The notes under the pieces were generated by a model. It had not been told where the DNA came from, searched no databases, and worked only from the letters and a program-made list of their open reading frames with translations. This document shows positions 47,886 to 56,902 of a stretch of 64,000 nucleotides of DNA, piece by piece. Both the position numbers and the translations under genes were made by a program. The DNA comes from Rhodopseudomonas sp. P2A-2r (GTDB taxonomy: Bacteria > Pseudomonadota > Alphaproteobacteria > Rhizobiales > Xanthobacteraceae), in assembly GCF_026015985.1 (NCBI RefSeq), contig NZ_CP110389.1, positions 4,620,001 to 4,684,000 on the forward strand, given 5' to 3'. Position 1 is the stretch's first letter. Every line of letters begins with the position of its first letter.

Positions 47886-48239
47886 GGCTGTTCTCGTTAC
47901 TGTTGTCGTGCGACTGGGACGCCTGCGCGGCGGGAACCACGCGACACTGTCTTGGCTATCCGGGAGAGAATTGCTGGGGGACGCTTGCTGAACCTCTGAT
48001 GGCTCTGTCTGGAGCTCGTGCGTCCAGATAATCCGCGCGCTCGCGGCCGTCGTTGTCCCAGATCAACATTCAGGGATCACGACATCGACCGGCGGATCGC
48101 GGAACACGCCGCTGAGGGCGATCGCAGGGTTAACCCTACTGTCACAATCGCGTGCGCGCGCCCTCGCCTGCGCGATCGCGCCGCTGCATTCTGGGTTAGG
48201 TCAGCTTGCGGAAATCCTGCTTCCGCCGGGAGCCACGCC
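47886..48239. other. 354-bp intergenic region between divergent genes
   Basis: Upstream region for the aldehyde dehydrogenase (minus) and the TIGR03808 gene (plus). A perfect 12-base palindrome AGGGTTAACCCT at 48126-48137 lies about 100 bp before the TIGR03808 start and could be an operator. No gene or RNA is seen. Confidence 0.4.
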
Positions 48240-49612
48240 ATGGACGTCAACCGCCGCCATCTGCTCAATGCCTCCGTCGCGGGGTTGACCGCGGGCGCGC
48301 TCGCCGCCGCAACGACCGACGCTGCACGCGCGGCGCCGCTGACCTCGACGATGGGCCGCGACGTCACGCAATACGGCGTGCGGCCGAACAGCCCCGACGA
48401 CCAGACGCGCAACCTGCAGCGCGCCATCGACGACGCCGCGCGCGCGCAGGCGCCGCTGGCGCTGCCGCCCGGGATCTATCGCACCACGTCGCTGAAACTC
48501 TCGAACGGATCGCAACTGGTCGGCGTGCGCGGCGCGACCAGACTGGCGTTCAACGGCGGCGCGTCGCTGCTGGAGAGCCAGGGCGCCGATCACATCGGCA
48601 TCAGCGGCATCACGTTCGACGGCGGCAGCATCAAGCTGCCGGCGCGGCGCGGGCTGCTACACTGCCTCGGCGGGCGCGACCTGCGCATCAGCGACTGCGA
48701 GATCACCGGCAGCGGCGGCAACGGCATCTGGTTGGAAAACGTCGCGGGTGCCATCAGCAACAATATCCTCACCAACATCGCCGGCACCGCCATCGTGTCA
48801 TTCGACGCGCGCGGCCTGATCGTGGCGCAAAACACCATCCTCGGCACCAACGACAACGGCATCGAGATCCTGCGCACCGCCATCGGCGACGACGGCACGC
48901 TGGTGATCGACAACCGCATCGAGGACATCAAGGCCGGGCCCGGCGGCTCCGGCCAGTACGGCAACGCCATCAACGCATTTCGCGCCGGCAATGTGATCGT
49001 GTCGGGCAACCGCATCCGCAACTGCGACTACTCGGCAGTGCGCGGCAATTCGGCGTCGAACATCCACATCTCCGGCAACAGCGTCAGCGACGTTCGCGAG
49101 GTCGCGCTGTATTCCGAATTCGCCTTCGAGGGCGCGGTGATCTCCGGAAATACGGTGGACGGCGCGGCGGTCGGCGTCTCCGTATGCAACTTCAACGAGG
49201 GCGGCCGCATTGCCGTGGTCCAGGGCAACATCATCCGCAACCTGATCCCGAAGCGGCCGGCCGGCACCAAGCCCGACGACGACGCCGGGATCGGCATCTA
49301 TATCGAGGCCGACAGTTCGGTGACCGGCAATGTGATCGAGAACGCGCCGTCGTTCGGCATCGTCAGCGGCTGGGGCAGGTATCTGCGCGACGTCGCCATC
49401 TCCGGCAACGTGATCCGCAACGCCTTCATCGGCATCGGCGTCTCGGTGGCCCAGGGGCCGGCACCACGCTGGTGACCGGCAACATGATCTCCGGCGCGCC
49501 GCGCGGCGCGGTGGTCGGCCTCGACCATGCCCGGCCGGTGACGCCGGACCTCACCGCCGACGGCGCGCAGCGCTATGCGCAGGTGGCGCTGGGCAACAAC
49601 GCGGTCCGCTGA
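48240..49612 (+). pseudogene. TIGR03808 family Tat-exported right-handed beta-helix protein, one-base frameshift
   Basis: ATG at 48240. Twin-arginine signal (NRRHLLNASVAGLTAGALAA), then a pectate-lyase-like N-terminal cap (YGVRPNSPDDQTRNLQRAID; LPPGIYRT) and a long parallel beta-helix with repeated G-N-x-I-x-N turns (SGNRIRNC; GNTVDGAAVGVS; GNIIRNLIP). Loss of one G from a run at 49454-49457 truncates it after AQGPAPRW. The restored frame reads GAGTTLVTGNMISGAP to 49612. About 457 residues. Exported to the periplasm folded. No catalytic residues could be identified. TIGR03808 and TIGR03809 genes are typical neighbours in this group. Confidence 0.83.
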
Positions 49613-49627
49613 CGGACCGCGCCGCCG

Positions 49628-50158
49628 TTAAATGGCGTTGCGCAGGATCGGGTAGCGCTCAAGCAGCACCAGCGGCTCGAGCAACTTCTGCCAGTCGGCC
49701 TCGGACTCGGACGCCTGGTCGGCGACAGTAGCCCTGGCCAGCGGGGCGAGCGCGATCTGCGCCTCGCGGGTCGGCTCGACAGCGGAAGCGATCGCATCGG
49801 GCTGCAGCGGCGGCGACGGGGCCCGCGCGACCAGAGGGACGTTGCGGAGCTCGGAGGGCTGCAAAGCGCGCGGACGCGGCTCCTCGTACAGCACGGTGCC
49901 GTGATAGGCCGGAGTGCTGCCGAGACGATCCAGCCATGACGGGGTGTTGCGGGCGGCTTCTGCGGTAGCGAGGCCGCGCCAGGTCTCTACCGCCGCCTTG
50001 GCTTCCCGGATGTTGTCGAGAAAGTCGGCTTCGCTGTGGAAGCGCCGCCAGCGGCCGCTCTCGAACAGATCGGTGAGATAGTCCAGCCGGCGTTCGGCAA
50101 GTGCGCGCCAGCGTTCAATGATCTCGCGCCCGTGAACCGGCGCGTGTCGTTGCGTCAT
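49628..50158 (-). CDS. TIGR03809 family protein
   Basis: 176 residues. The N-terminal helical part (GREIIERWRALAERRLDYLTDL; ESGRWRRFHSEADFLDNIREA) is the conserved TIGR03809 signature. The middle is Pro/Ala-rich and the C-terminus ends LLERYPILRNAI. No signal peptide, so cytosolic. It converges tail-to-tail with the TIGR03808 gene (15-bp gap). A perfect CtrA box lies about 210 bp upstream of its start. Confidence 0.8.
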   Translation of the reverse strand: MTQRHAPVHGREIIERWRALAERRLDYLTDLFESGRWRRFHSEADFLDNIREAKAAVETWRGLATAEAARNTPSWLDRLGSTPAYHGTVLYEEPRPRALQPSELRNVPLVARAPSPPLQPDAIASAVEPTREAQIALAPLARATVADQASESEADWQKLLEPLVLLERYPILRNAI

Positions 50159-50366
50159 GAAAGTGCTCGAAAAGAGGGAAATGGACGCAAAAGCAACGAC
50201 GAATCAACAAACTGAATGGAGCGAGTTTCTGTGGACAAGTTCGCGGCGTCCAGCAAAATGTGTTCAATTCTGCACAGTGTCGACACGAAAGGGCCCTGAA
50301 GTCTCGATGGCACCGGCACTTCGCCAGTCAACCCGTCCGACCGAATGGCAGCTGACCAGAGCATGG

Positions 50367-50382
50367 TTAACTTGGCGTTAAC
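50367..50382 (+). promoter_or_regulatory. CtrA box (TTAA-N7-TTAAC)
   Basis: TTAACTTGGCGTTAAC matches TTAA-N7-TTAAC exactly. It is the only full copy near the TIGR03809 gene, 209 bp upstream of its start, and downstream of the subtilase terminator, so it most likely serves TIGR03809. Confidence 0.6.
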
Positions 50383-50473
50383 GCAGCGGCCAAGTGTTCA
50401 GGTGAGATATTCGGGCCTTGCGACACCGGCACGACGGCGAGAAGAAACCGCGACACAAGTGCCAAATACGAAA

Positions 50474-50503
50474 GACCCGCCCGGGGGGACAACCGGGCGG
50501 GTC
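50474..50503 (-). terminator. intrinsic terminator of the subtilase operon
   Basis: Eleven-base perfect stem GACCCGCCCGG / CCGGGCGGGTC. On the minus strand it is followed by TTTCGTATTT. It lies about 160 bases after the subtilase stop. Confidence 0.75.
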
Positions 50504-50661
50504 AAGCCGTATCGGACGCTGGGGTGGATGGGCGCTCGCGCCGGATACGGCCTCGTTGGGGAGGGATTGCCGCTCCCACACAGATCAGTCGCGCGCACGC
50601 TTGGGCACGTTCAAAGCGGCGCGAATAATTTTAACGAATTCGGCCTGCGGCCATCCGCGCA

Positions 50662-52428
50662 TTATCGCGCAGCCGACGCATCCGAGGCCATCGACGGCGC
50701 GGCCTGCTCGAGCGCGCGGGTGGCTGGCGCCGGCTGTGGATCTGACACCGGTGCCGGTGACGGCGGCGCTGCGGCAACGACCGGCGTCGCGGACGGCACG
50801 GCCGATACCGCGCCATAGGCGTCGGCGATGCCGGCGCCGAACAGGTCGTCGCGGCCGGGCGCGCCGAGATCGCGCGCGGTCTGCATCAGGATGGCGCGCA
50901 GCTCCTCCGGCTTGAGCGCCGGGTTGCGCTCCAGCATCAGCGCCGCGAGGCCGCTGATGTAGGCCGCGGAGAACGAGGTGCCCGAGATCATCTGGTACTT
51001 GTTGTCGGGCGCCGGCAGAAAGATGTCGACGCCCGGTGCTGCGACGGCGATGTGACGGCCGCGGGTCGAGGCCGCGAACAGCCGGTCAGAGGCGTCGGTG
51101 GCGCTCACCGCGATGACACCGGCATTGGCGGCGGGATACAGCGGCGGCGATTTCGGACCGGCATTGCCGGAGGCAGCCACCAGCACAATGCCCCTGCCCG
51201 CCGCGGCAGTCACCGCGCGGTCCACCAGCGCATCCTGCGGACCGGCGAAACTCATATTGATCACCCGCGCGCCGTGGGACGCAGCATGGTCGAACGCCTT
51301 GACCAGGACGAACGACGTGCTCTCGGCGCCACCTGACTTCTCAGTAGCGCCCTGCCCGCCGCCGAAGGCACGGATGGCGAGGATGCGGGCGCGCGGCGCG
51401 CTGCCCATCAGGCGGCCATGGGCCACGATGGCGCCGGCGATGCCGGTGCCGTGGACGTGAGCGCCTTCCTTGCTGCCGAGCGCATCGAAGGTGCCGGCGA
51501 TGGCGCCCACCAGTTCGGGATGGGCAACGTCAATCCCGGAATCGATCACCGCGACGGTGACGTCGCCGCCGAGCGCCAGCCGATGCGCCTCGGGCAGCCG
51601 CAGTTTGGCCAGCGCATACTGCGCCGGATCGCCTTCAACCGGCGCCGGGCCGCGGGCCTGATCCTGCAGCATGTAGCGGAAATTCGGCTGCACCGCGCGC
51701 ACGCCGGCGTCGGTGCGCAACTGGCTCTGCACCGCGTCGACGGATCGTCCATCGGCGATGCGGAACAGACCGACGGTGGCGCCGATCAGCGGAAAATTCT
51801 GCGCGCCGAGTCGTGTCAGGCGATAGCGCCGCGCCAGCGCGTCGATCTGTGCATCGCTGAGCGCGCCATCGAGTTCGGCGACGATCTGGCCGGGGACGCT
51901 GCGCGAATTGACGGCGCTGACGCCGGCGTTGCGGCGCGCGGCGCCGGCATTCTGGCTGCGCCGCGGCGGACCGCCGGCGCCACCGCGGTCGGCGGCGAGG
52001 GGCCCGTCCCGGCACGCGCCGCTGGCGTCGCGATTGGCGGCGGCACAGCCAGGATAGGTGTTGGGCGAATAGCGCACATCGCCGATGGACGGCCGGGCGA
52101 TCCTCGGTAGCACCACCGGCACCCGGCCCGGCATGGTGGGCCTCACCGCCACCGAGGGGATGCCGATACGTCCTGGCGTTGCGGCCATCCCGACGCCTGC
52201 GCGTCCGGCGATATTGGCCACGCCACCGCCGGCGATGTTGGGATTGGCCCGCGCCGCGACGTTCGGCGCGATGCCGGGAACCCGCGAGCCGATGTTGATG
52301 GTGGGCGAGCGCATCATGCCCTGCGCATGTCCGGCGCTACCGGCCAGCAGCAGCGGCAGGGCGGCGACAAGCGCTACGGAGATCCGACGCAGCGGCAAGC
52401 GCCGGCCGGTGTCATGATGGTCGGCCAT
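50662..52428 (-). CDS. secreted S8 family serine peptidase (subtilase)
   Basis: 588 residues from the ATG at 52428. Signal peptide with a basic n-region (RRLPLRRISVALVAALPLLLAG; HAQG). A low-complexity segment at 40-110 rich in Ile-Ala-Gly-Arg repeats (NIGSRVPGIAPNVAAR) is followed by an I9-like pro-domain at about 180-252. The peptidase domain carries Asp296 (VIDSG), His326 (HVHGTG), Asn422 (SGNAG) and Ser485 (SGTSFSAAYISG). The tail is Pro/Ala-rich with no barrel. It is the last gene of an operon with an ECF sigma and anti-sigma factor, 60 bases behind the latter. Probably periplasmic or released, and perhaps part of the signal input. Confidence 0.88.
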   Translation of the reverse strand: MADHHDTGRRLPLRRISVALVAALPLLLAGSAGHAQGMMRSPTINIGSRVPGIAPNVAARANPNIAGGGVANIAGRAGVGMAATPGRIGIPSVAVRPTMPGRVPVVLPRIARPSIGDVRYSPNTYPGCAAANRDASGACRDGPLAADRGGAGGPPRRSQNAGAARRNAGVSAVNSRSVPGQIVAELDGALSDAQIDALARRYRLTRLGAQNFPLIGATVGLFRIADGRSVDAVQSQLRTDAGVRAVQPNFRYMLQDQARGPAPVEGDPAQYALAKLRLPEAHRLALGGDVTVAVIDSGIDVAHPELVGAIAGTFDALGSKEGAHVHGTGIAGAIVAHGRLMGSAPRARILAIRAFGGGQGATEKSGGAESTSFVLVKAFDHAASHGARVINMSFAGPQDALVDRAVTAAAGRGIVLVAASGNAGPKSPPLYPAANAGVIAVSATDASDRLFAASTRGRHIAVAAPGVDIFLPAPDNKYQMISGTSFSAAYISGLAALMLERNPALKPEELRAILMQTARDLGAPGRDDLFGAGIADAYGAVSAVPSATPVVAAAPPSPAPVSDPQPAPATRALEQAAPSMASDASAAR

Positions 52429-52488
52429 GGGACTTCCTCGCACGCACATCGCGCCTTCCGACGGACAGGGTCGGTCGCCGACGCCGGT

Positions 52489-53175
52489 TTACTGCGCTGC
52501 AACCGCCAGGCTGATGATCTTCTCGTTCTGCAGCCGGCCCATCAGCGCGGCCAGTTCGTCCTTCGACATCGCCTTGTCGCCCAACTGCAGCCGGAACATG
52601 CCGCCCTTGGCGCCATCGACGATCGACGCCTGGTAGCTGTCGAGGAAGGCGGTGATATCGGCCACCTTGGCATCCGGGGCAAAGCGCACCAGCGCATAGG
52701 GTCGCGCATCGATCGGCTGGCGATCGGCCTTCGGGGCCGATGCGGTCTGGAACGTGCCCTGCTGCTTCATCAGTACGGCGCCGATGACGCCGGCCTGCAC
52801 CAGCAGCGCCAGCGCGCCGACCGCGGCGGCAGTCGCCAGCGTGCGCGGCGACAGCCGGGCAAAGAAGCCGGCGACCCGCGCCGAAATGTTGAACGACGCA
52901 TAGGACTCGCGCGCCGGCTCCGCATCGATCGCCGCGAACAGCTTCTGCATCGCCCGCGACGACGGTGCGCCGAGGCTTTCGTTGAGCAGGATGGTCTCGG
53001 CATATTCTTCCCGGATCGCCGCATACTGCCGGGCCAGTTCGGGATCGCGGGCCAGCGCCTCGTCGACGCGCCGCGTATCGCGGGCATTCAGCGTGCCGGC
53101 CGCATGCCACGGCAGCAGCGCCTCGATCTCGCCGGGTGCCGTCTCGGCCTCGATCTTCTTGTTCGTCGCCATCAT
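52489..53175 (-). CDS. membrane anti-sigma factor with I9-like C-terminal domain
   Basis: 228 residues from the ATG at 53175, overlapping the sigma stop (ATGA). The cytosolic N-terminus resembles an anti-sigma domain (EIEALLPWHAAGTLNARDTRR; RDPELARQYAAIREEY) but has no zinc-binding H-x3-C-x2-C. One membrane helix is at about 112-136. The periplasmic end (160-226) reads YALVRFAPDAKVADITAFL, then ASIVDGAKGGMFRLQLG and LMGRLQNEKIISLAVA, a strand-helix-strand-strand-helix-strand order like subtilisin pro-peptides. The neighbouring subtilase has a similar pro-domain. It probably holds the sigma factor inactive until it is cleaved or bound. Confidence 0.8.
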   Translation of the reverse strand: MMATNKKIEAETAPGEIEALLPWHAAGTLNARDTRRVDEALARDPELARQYAAIREEYAETILLNESLGAPSSRAMQKLFAAIDAEPARESYASFNISARVAGFFARLSPRTLATAAAVGALALLVQAGVIGAVLMKQQGTFQTASAPKADRQPIDARPYALVRFAPDAKVADITAFLDSYQASIVDGAKGGMFRLQLGDKAMSKDELAALMGRLQNEKIISLAVAAQ

Positions 53176-53741
53176 GGCCAGCCTCGCTCCACGCCGGCTG
53201 CCTTGAGCAGATCGGCCAGTTTCTTGCGCGCGTAAAACAACCGCGTCTTCACAGTATTTTCGGGAATTCCGACGATCTCTGCGACTTCTTCCACCGACTT
53301 CTCGTGGTAGTAGACGAGATCGACGATCTCCCGATGGTCCGGCGAAAGCGCGGTCAGGCACTTGCGCAACGCAACGCTGGTATCCTTCTTCTGCACCGTC
53401 ACTTCCGGATCGTCGGAGGTATCCTCAATCGCGTTGGCGGTCTCGTCGTCCAGTTCGGCATCCTTGCGCTTGCGCAGCGCCGACAATGCCTTGAACCGCG
53501 TGATCGCCAGCAACCAGGTCGACACCGCGGACCGGCCCTCGAATTTGCCGGCCTGACGCCACACGTCGAGAAACACCTCGCTGATCAAGTCTTCCGCAAT
53601 CTGCTCGTTCCGGACCAACCGAAGCCCGAAACGAAAAATCCGCACATGATGCCGGCCATAAAGAACCTGCATCGCAAGCCGGTCGCCTTGTGCGATCCGC
53701 GCGATCAGGACGTCATCCGAGGTCGCCTGTGTCGCAGTCAA
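53172..53741 (-). CDS. ECF-type RNA polymerase sigma factor
   Basis: About 189 residues from a TTG at 53741 (ACTGCGACACAGGCG follows; homologous N-termini that I recall begin MTATQATSDD). The open frame continues upstream to 54023 without a family match. Sigma region 2: RLAMQVLYGRHHVRIFRFGLRL, EDLISEVFLDVWRQ and STWLLAITRFKALSALRKR. Region 4: LSPDHREIVDLVYYHEKSVEEV and IPENTVKTRLFYARKKL. It heads a sigma / anti-sigma / subtilase operon. The target promoter motif was not identified. Confidence 0.88.
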   Translation of the reverse strand: MTATQATSDDVLIARIAQGDRLAMQVLYGRHHVRIFRFGLRLVRNEQIAEDLISEVFLDVWRQAGKFEGRSAVSTWLLAITRFKALSALRKRKDAELDDETANAIEDTSDDPEVTVQKKDTSVALRKCLTALSPDHREIVDLVYYHEKSVEEVAEIVGIPENTVKTRLFYARKKLADLLKAAGVERGWP

Positions 53742-54353
53742 TGGCCGTCTCGTCAGGTTGGTCGGAATGAAAGCATCGAAGGTTCGAACAGCAAGGCAAA
53801 ATCTTCTCAAATTACAAGAACCGTCCGCGGTGTCTGTGACCCAGCGCACACAGGCCGCCTGGTCGGGCGCTTCAGCCCTTGAATTTCGCCATGCTATCAC
53901 ATCCGGCCTGGATCCCCCATCCGGCGGACCGTCCGGCGAACCTGGCCCGCCGTGCGGCGCGGCCCCGCGCAACGGGCGGTATGGCGCTCTGTGGGCCGAA
54001 AAGCACAATGCCGCCAAGCGCAATTCATGCTCAGCGGCACTGCTTCAACTCTGGACCCTGCAATCCCCAGCAAAGGGTAGTCTGCGCCGGCCGAAAAAGG
54101 TTCAGCGTCGAAGGAATTCCATCCGGATGCTTTCGGCGCGGCCGTCGGGACGCAACCGGCTGGCCGACGCCCTTGGCCTGAAACCTTGCGTCAGTCGTGG
54201 ACCTCTACCCCCATACAGTTGAAAAAGCGGAAAATGTCTTTTGAAACAAACGAGGTAACCGCGATGGGCCGAATGTCCTGCGCCGGCCAAAGATACCAAA
54301 CCTAAAGGCTTGCCGTTTACGGTAACGGTATTGCATCCCTCAATGGCGAGACC
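53742..54353. other. 612-bp intergenic region, no gene recognised
   Basis: It separates the ECF sigma gene (minus) from a diguanylate cyclase gene (plus). A plus-strand frame of 154 codons (53758-54222) lacks a plausible start or family match and is regarded as chance. A CCGTT...AACGG palindrome lies near 54315-54330. Upstream promoters for both genes must be here. Confidence 0.4.
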
Positions 54354-55502
54354 ATGCCGACGGCTCATCACATCCTCCAGAACGCGGTGGACGGCGGTGT
54401 CGAGACGGCGCCAGCCGTCTTGACACCCGACGTTCTCAGGCGGCGCACGCATCGGCGACGCCACCTGCTGGAGATGATTGCCGCCTCCTACCTGGTCGAC
54501 GTCGTTCTGCTGTTGCTCTACGCCGCTGCCGGCACCGTGCCGGCTTCGGTTGCCGCGGCCTATGCTGCGTGCGGCGCGGCTTTCGTCGCGGTGTTCGGCA
54601 CCATGTCGGAAACCGGATTCAACGACCGCTTCCGCGACCATTATCTGGTCTGCCCGCAGGCGATCGCCGGCTCGCTGCAGATCATGGCCTTCATCTATCT
54701 CGCGCCCGAGGTGGGGGCACTGTTCATCTGCACCCAGTTCATCGTCATCAGCTTCAGCTCGCTGCGGACGACCTTGCCGCAAAGCGCGGCGTTGTGGACG
54801 CTGGTCGGCGGAGGTCTGGCGGCGCTGTTTCTGATCGACGACCTGCGGGTGGGGCTGCCGCACGGCACCCTGTTCGAACGCCTAGTGACGGTGCTGATGC
54901 TGGCGACCACCACCGGGCGCTGCATGTTCATCGGGATTTTCGCCAGCTCGCAAAGAGCTTCGCTGTACCGACGCGGCGTGGAGTTGACCGTCGCCAACCG
55001 CAAAATCGAGGAGCTCGCCGAACTCGACGAACTGACCGGTTCGTTCAACCGGCGCTGCATCATGCGCATGCTGGACGACGAGATCGGGCGCGCGCAGCGC
55101 ATCGGTGTCCCGTGCTGCGTCGCGCTGATCGACCTCGACTGGTTCAAGCGCATCAACGACACCTACGGACATCCGACCGGCGACGAGGTGCTCAGGACCT
55201 TTGCCATCACCGTCTACGCAAACATTCGCAGCTCCGACAGGTTCGGCCGTTACGGCGGCGAGGAATTCCTGCTGGTACTTCCCGATACGCCCCACGAGAC
55301 GGCGGTCCAGATACTGGATCGCCTGCGCGCCCTCATTACTGTGCTGGACTGGAGCGCGTTTTCCGACGGGATGAGCGTCACCATCTCGGCCGGGATTGCT
55401 AGACTCGACCCCGACGACACCGCCGATACGTTGCTTGCACGCGCCGACCGTGCCCTTTATGCAGCCAAGAAGCAGGGACGAAATCGTATTGCCAGTGCCT
55501 GA
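54354..55502 (+). CDS. membrane diguanylate cyclase (GGDEF)
   Basis: 382 residues. About six membrane helices in the first 200 residues (LVDVVLLLLYAAAGTVPASV; LWTLVGGGLAALFLI). They are followed by a coiled linker (GVELTVANRKIEELAELDELTG) and a GGDEF domain: DLDWFKRINDTYGHPTGDE and active site RYGGEEFLLVLP near residue 300. The autoinhibitory RxxD motif is not evident. It makes c-di-GMP in response to an unknown membrane signal. It is followed at 67 bases by a DUF2336 gene in the same direction. Confidence 0.92.
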   Translation: MPTAHHILQNAVDGGVETAPAVLTPDVLRRRTHRRRHLLEMIAASYLVDVVLLLLYAAAGTVPASVAAAYAACGAAFVAVFGTMSETGFNDRFRDHYLVCPQAIAGSLQIMAFIYLAPEVGALFICTQFIVISFSSLRTTLPQSAALWTLVGGGLAALFLIDDLRVGLPHGTLFERLVTVLMLATTTGRCMFIGIFASSQRASLYRRGVELTVANRKIEELAELDELTGSFNRRCIMRMLDDEIGRAQRIGVPCCVALIDLDWFKRINDTYGHPTGDEVLRTFAITVYANIRSSDRFGRYGGEEFLLVLPDTPHETAVQILDRLRALITVLDWSAFSDGMSVTISAGIARLDPDDTADTLLARADRALYAAKKQGRNRIASA

Positions 55503-55568
55503 TTATTTTTTCGCTATCGCCGGCAGGGAACGTCGCCGGTGCCAATTGCAAAGCTCTAGGACAGAGTC

Positions 55569-56672
55569 ATGAAGTCGAAATCCGCCGCCAATCTGCTCGA
55601 TGAGCTTCAGAACACGCTCGCCCACGGCACGGTGGCGCGCCGGGTCGAAACGTTGCGCCGGGTCACCGACCTATTTCTCGACCACGCCGTGGAATGCTCG
55701 CCTGAGCAGATCGCCGTCTTCGACGACATCTTCGGCTGCCTGCTCGAACATATGGAAGCCTGCGCCAGGACCTTGCTGGCCGAGCGGCTGGCTCCGATCG
55801 CCGACGCGCCACCACGGGCCATCCGCACGCTGGCCTTCGACGATGCGATCGAAGTCGCCGCACCGGTGCTTTCGCAATCGGTGCAGCTCGATGAGAGTTC
55901 GCTGATCGAGAACGCCCGCACCAAGAGCCAGCAGCACCTGCTGGCGATTTCGATACGCAAGGTGTTGAGCGGCGCCGTGACCGACGTGCTGGTCGCGCGC
56001 GGCAACGAGGAAGTGGTCAAGAGCACGGTCGGCAATCCCGGCGCGCAAATCTCTGAACAGGGTTATACGACGCTGCTGTCGCGCGCCGAACGCGAGGACG
56101 GCTTTGCCATCTGCATCAGCATGAAGACCGAGATTCCGCGACATCATTATCTGAAGCTGGTTGCCAAGGCCTCCGCTTCGGTGCGCGCGCGGCTCGAGGC
56201 GGCCAATCCATCGTCGTCCGCCGACGTATCGCAGGCGGTGCATGAAGTGGCGCGGCGCGCCCGTTCGGCGCCCTCGGCGCTGCCCCGCGAGACCACCATT
56301 GCCCACGGCCTGGTGCGTTCGCTGTATGAGGACGGCCGGCTCGACGAATGCCAGGTGGCGACCTTTGCCGAAGCCAACAAGTTCGACGAAACCAATGCCG
56401 CCATCGCCTGCCTCGCCCATGTGCCGGTGGCCGTAGCCGAAACCATGATGATCGAGTCCCGCAACGAGGGGATCTTCATCCTGTCCAAGGTCGCGGGCTT
56501 TTCCTGGCCGACAGTGCAGGCCATCGTCCGGATGCGGCAGCACCTGGCCGGTGCCGATCCGCACGAGGACGAAGACGACCGCGAGACCTATGAACGGCTG
56601 CGGCTCTCGACCGCGCAGCAGGTGCTGCGCTTCCAGCGTATGCAGCAGAGTGCATCGAAGACCCCGGCCTGA
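55569..56672 (+). CDS. DUF2336 domain-containing protein
   Basis: 367 residues with the DUF2336 layout: helical N-terminus (LLDELQNTLAHGTVARRVETL; FLDHAVECSPEQIAVFDDIFG), HEAT-like middle (ARTKSQQHLLAISIRKVLSG), and the C-terminal helices with EDGRLDECQVATFAEANKF. Cytosolic, function unknown. Following directly after a diguanylate cyclase gene suggests a link to c-di-GMP or surface behaviour, by inference. It is a paralogue of the gene at 13012-13980, but the two are not closely similar in length. Confidence 0.84.
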   Translation: MKSKSAANLLDELQNTLAHGTVARRVETLRRVTDLFLDHAVECSPEQIAVFDDIFGCLLEHMEACARTLLAERLAPIADAPPRAIRTLAFDDAIEVAAPVLSQSVQLDESSLIENARTKSQQHLLAISIRKVLSGAVTDVLVARGNEEVVKSTVGNPGAQISEQGYTTLLSRAEREDGFAICISMKTEIPRHHYLKLVAKASASVRARLEAANPSSSADVSQAVHEVARRARSAPSALPRETTIAHGLVRSLYEDGRLDECQVATFAEANKFDETNAAIACLAHVPVAVAETMMIESRNEGIFILSKVAGFSWPTVQAIVRMRQHLAGADPHEDEDDRETYERLRLSTAQQVLRFQRMQQSASKTPA

Positions 56673-56717
56673 TCGCCGCGGCCTCCCTATCTGCGCGAGC
56701 CCACCTGCAGATTTTTA

Positions 56718-56734
56718 CGCCAACGCCCTTGGCG
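56718..56734 (+). terminator. weak hairpin after the DUF2336 gene
   Basis: CGCCAA / TTGGCG stem with a 5-base loop, followed by AGATTTTC. Short stem and imperfect T run; could end the diguanylate cyclase-DUF2336 transcript. Confidence 0.35.
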
Positions 56735-56902
56735 AGATTTTCAACGCGCAGGGTTTGGGTTAGAATTTGATTCTGGCGCGGCCCACGCCTCCCTCCCCCG
56801 CTCGGGAAAGTAGAATTCATACAGGGTACATCGATCGCAAACCGACTGTTCGAGCCAAAGCAAAGGGGGATTGCGAAGACCGCTCGCGATGGAAGGTTTT
56901 CG

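Larger units (their letters stand above)
50159..50661. other. 503-bp intergenic region with CtrA box and terminator
   Basis: It lies between the TIGR03809 gene and the subtilase gene, both on the minus strand. It holds a perfect CtrA element at 50367-50382 and an intrinsic terminator at 50474-50503. No protein-coding frame with a plausible start was found. Confidence 0.55.

Noticed and set aside
53758..54222. 154-codon frame in the gap between the ECF sigma gene and the diguanylate cyclase
   Set aside because: No ribosome-binding site, no family match, composition of non-coding DNA; it also overlaps the upstream region of both genes.
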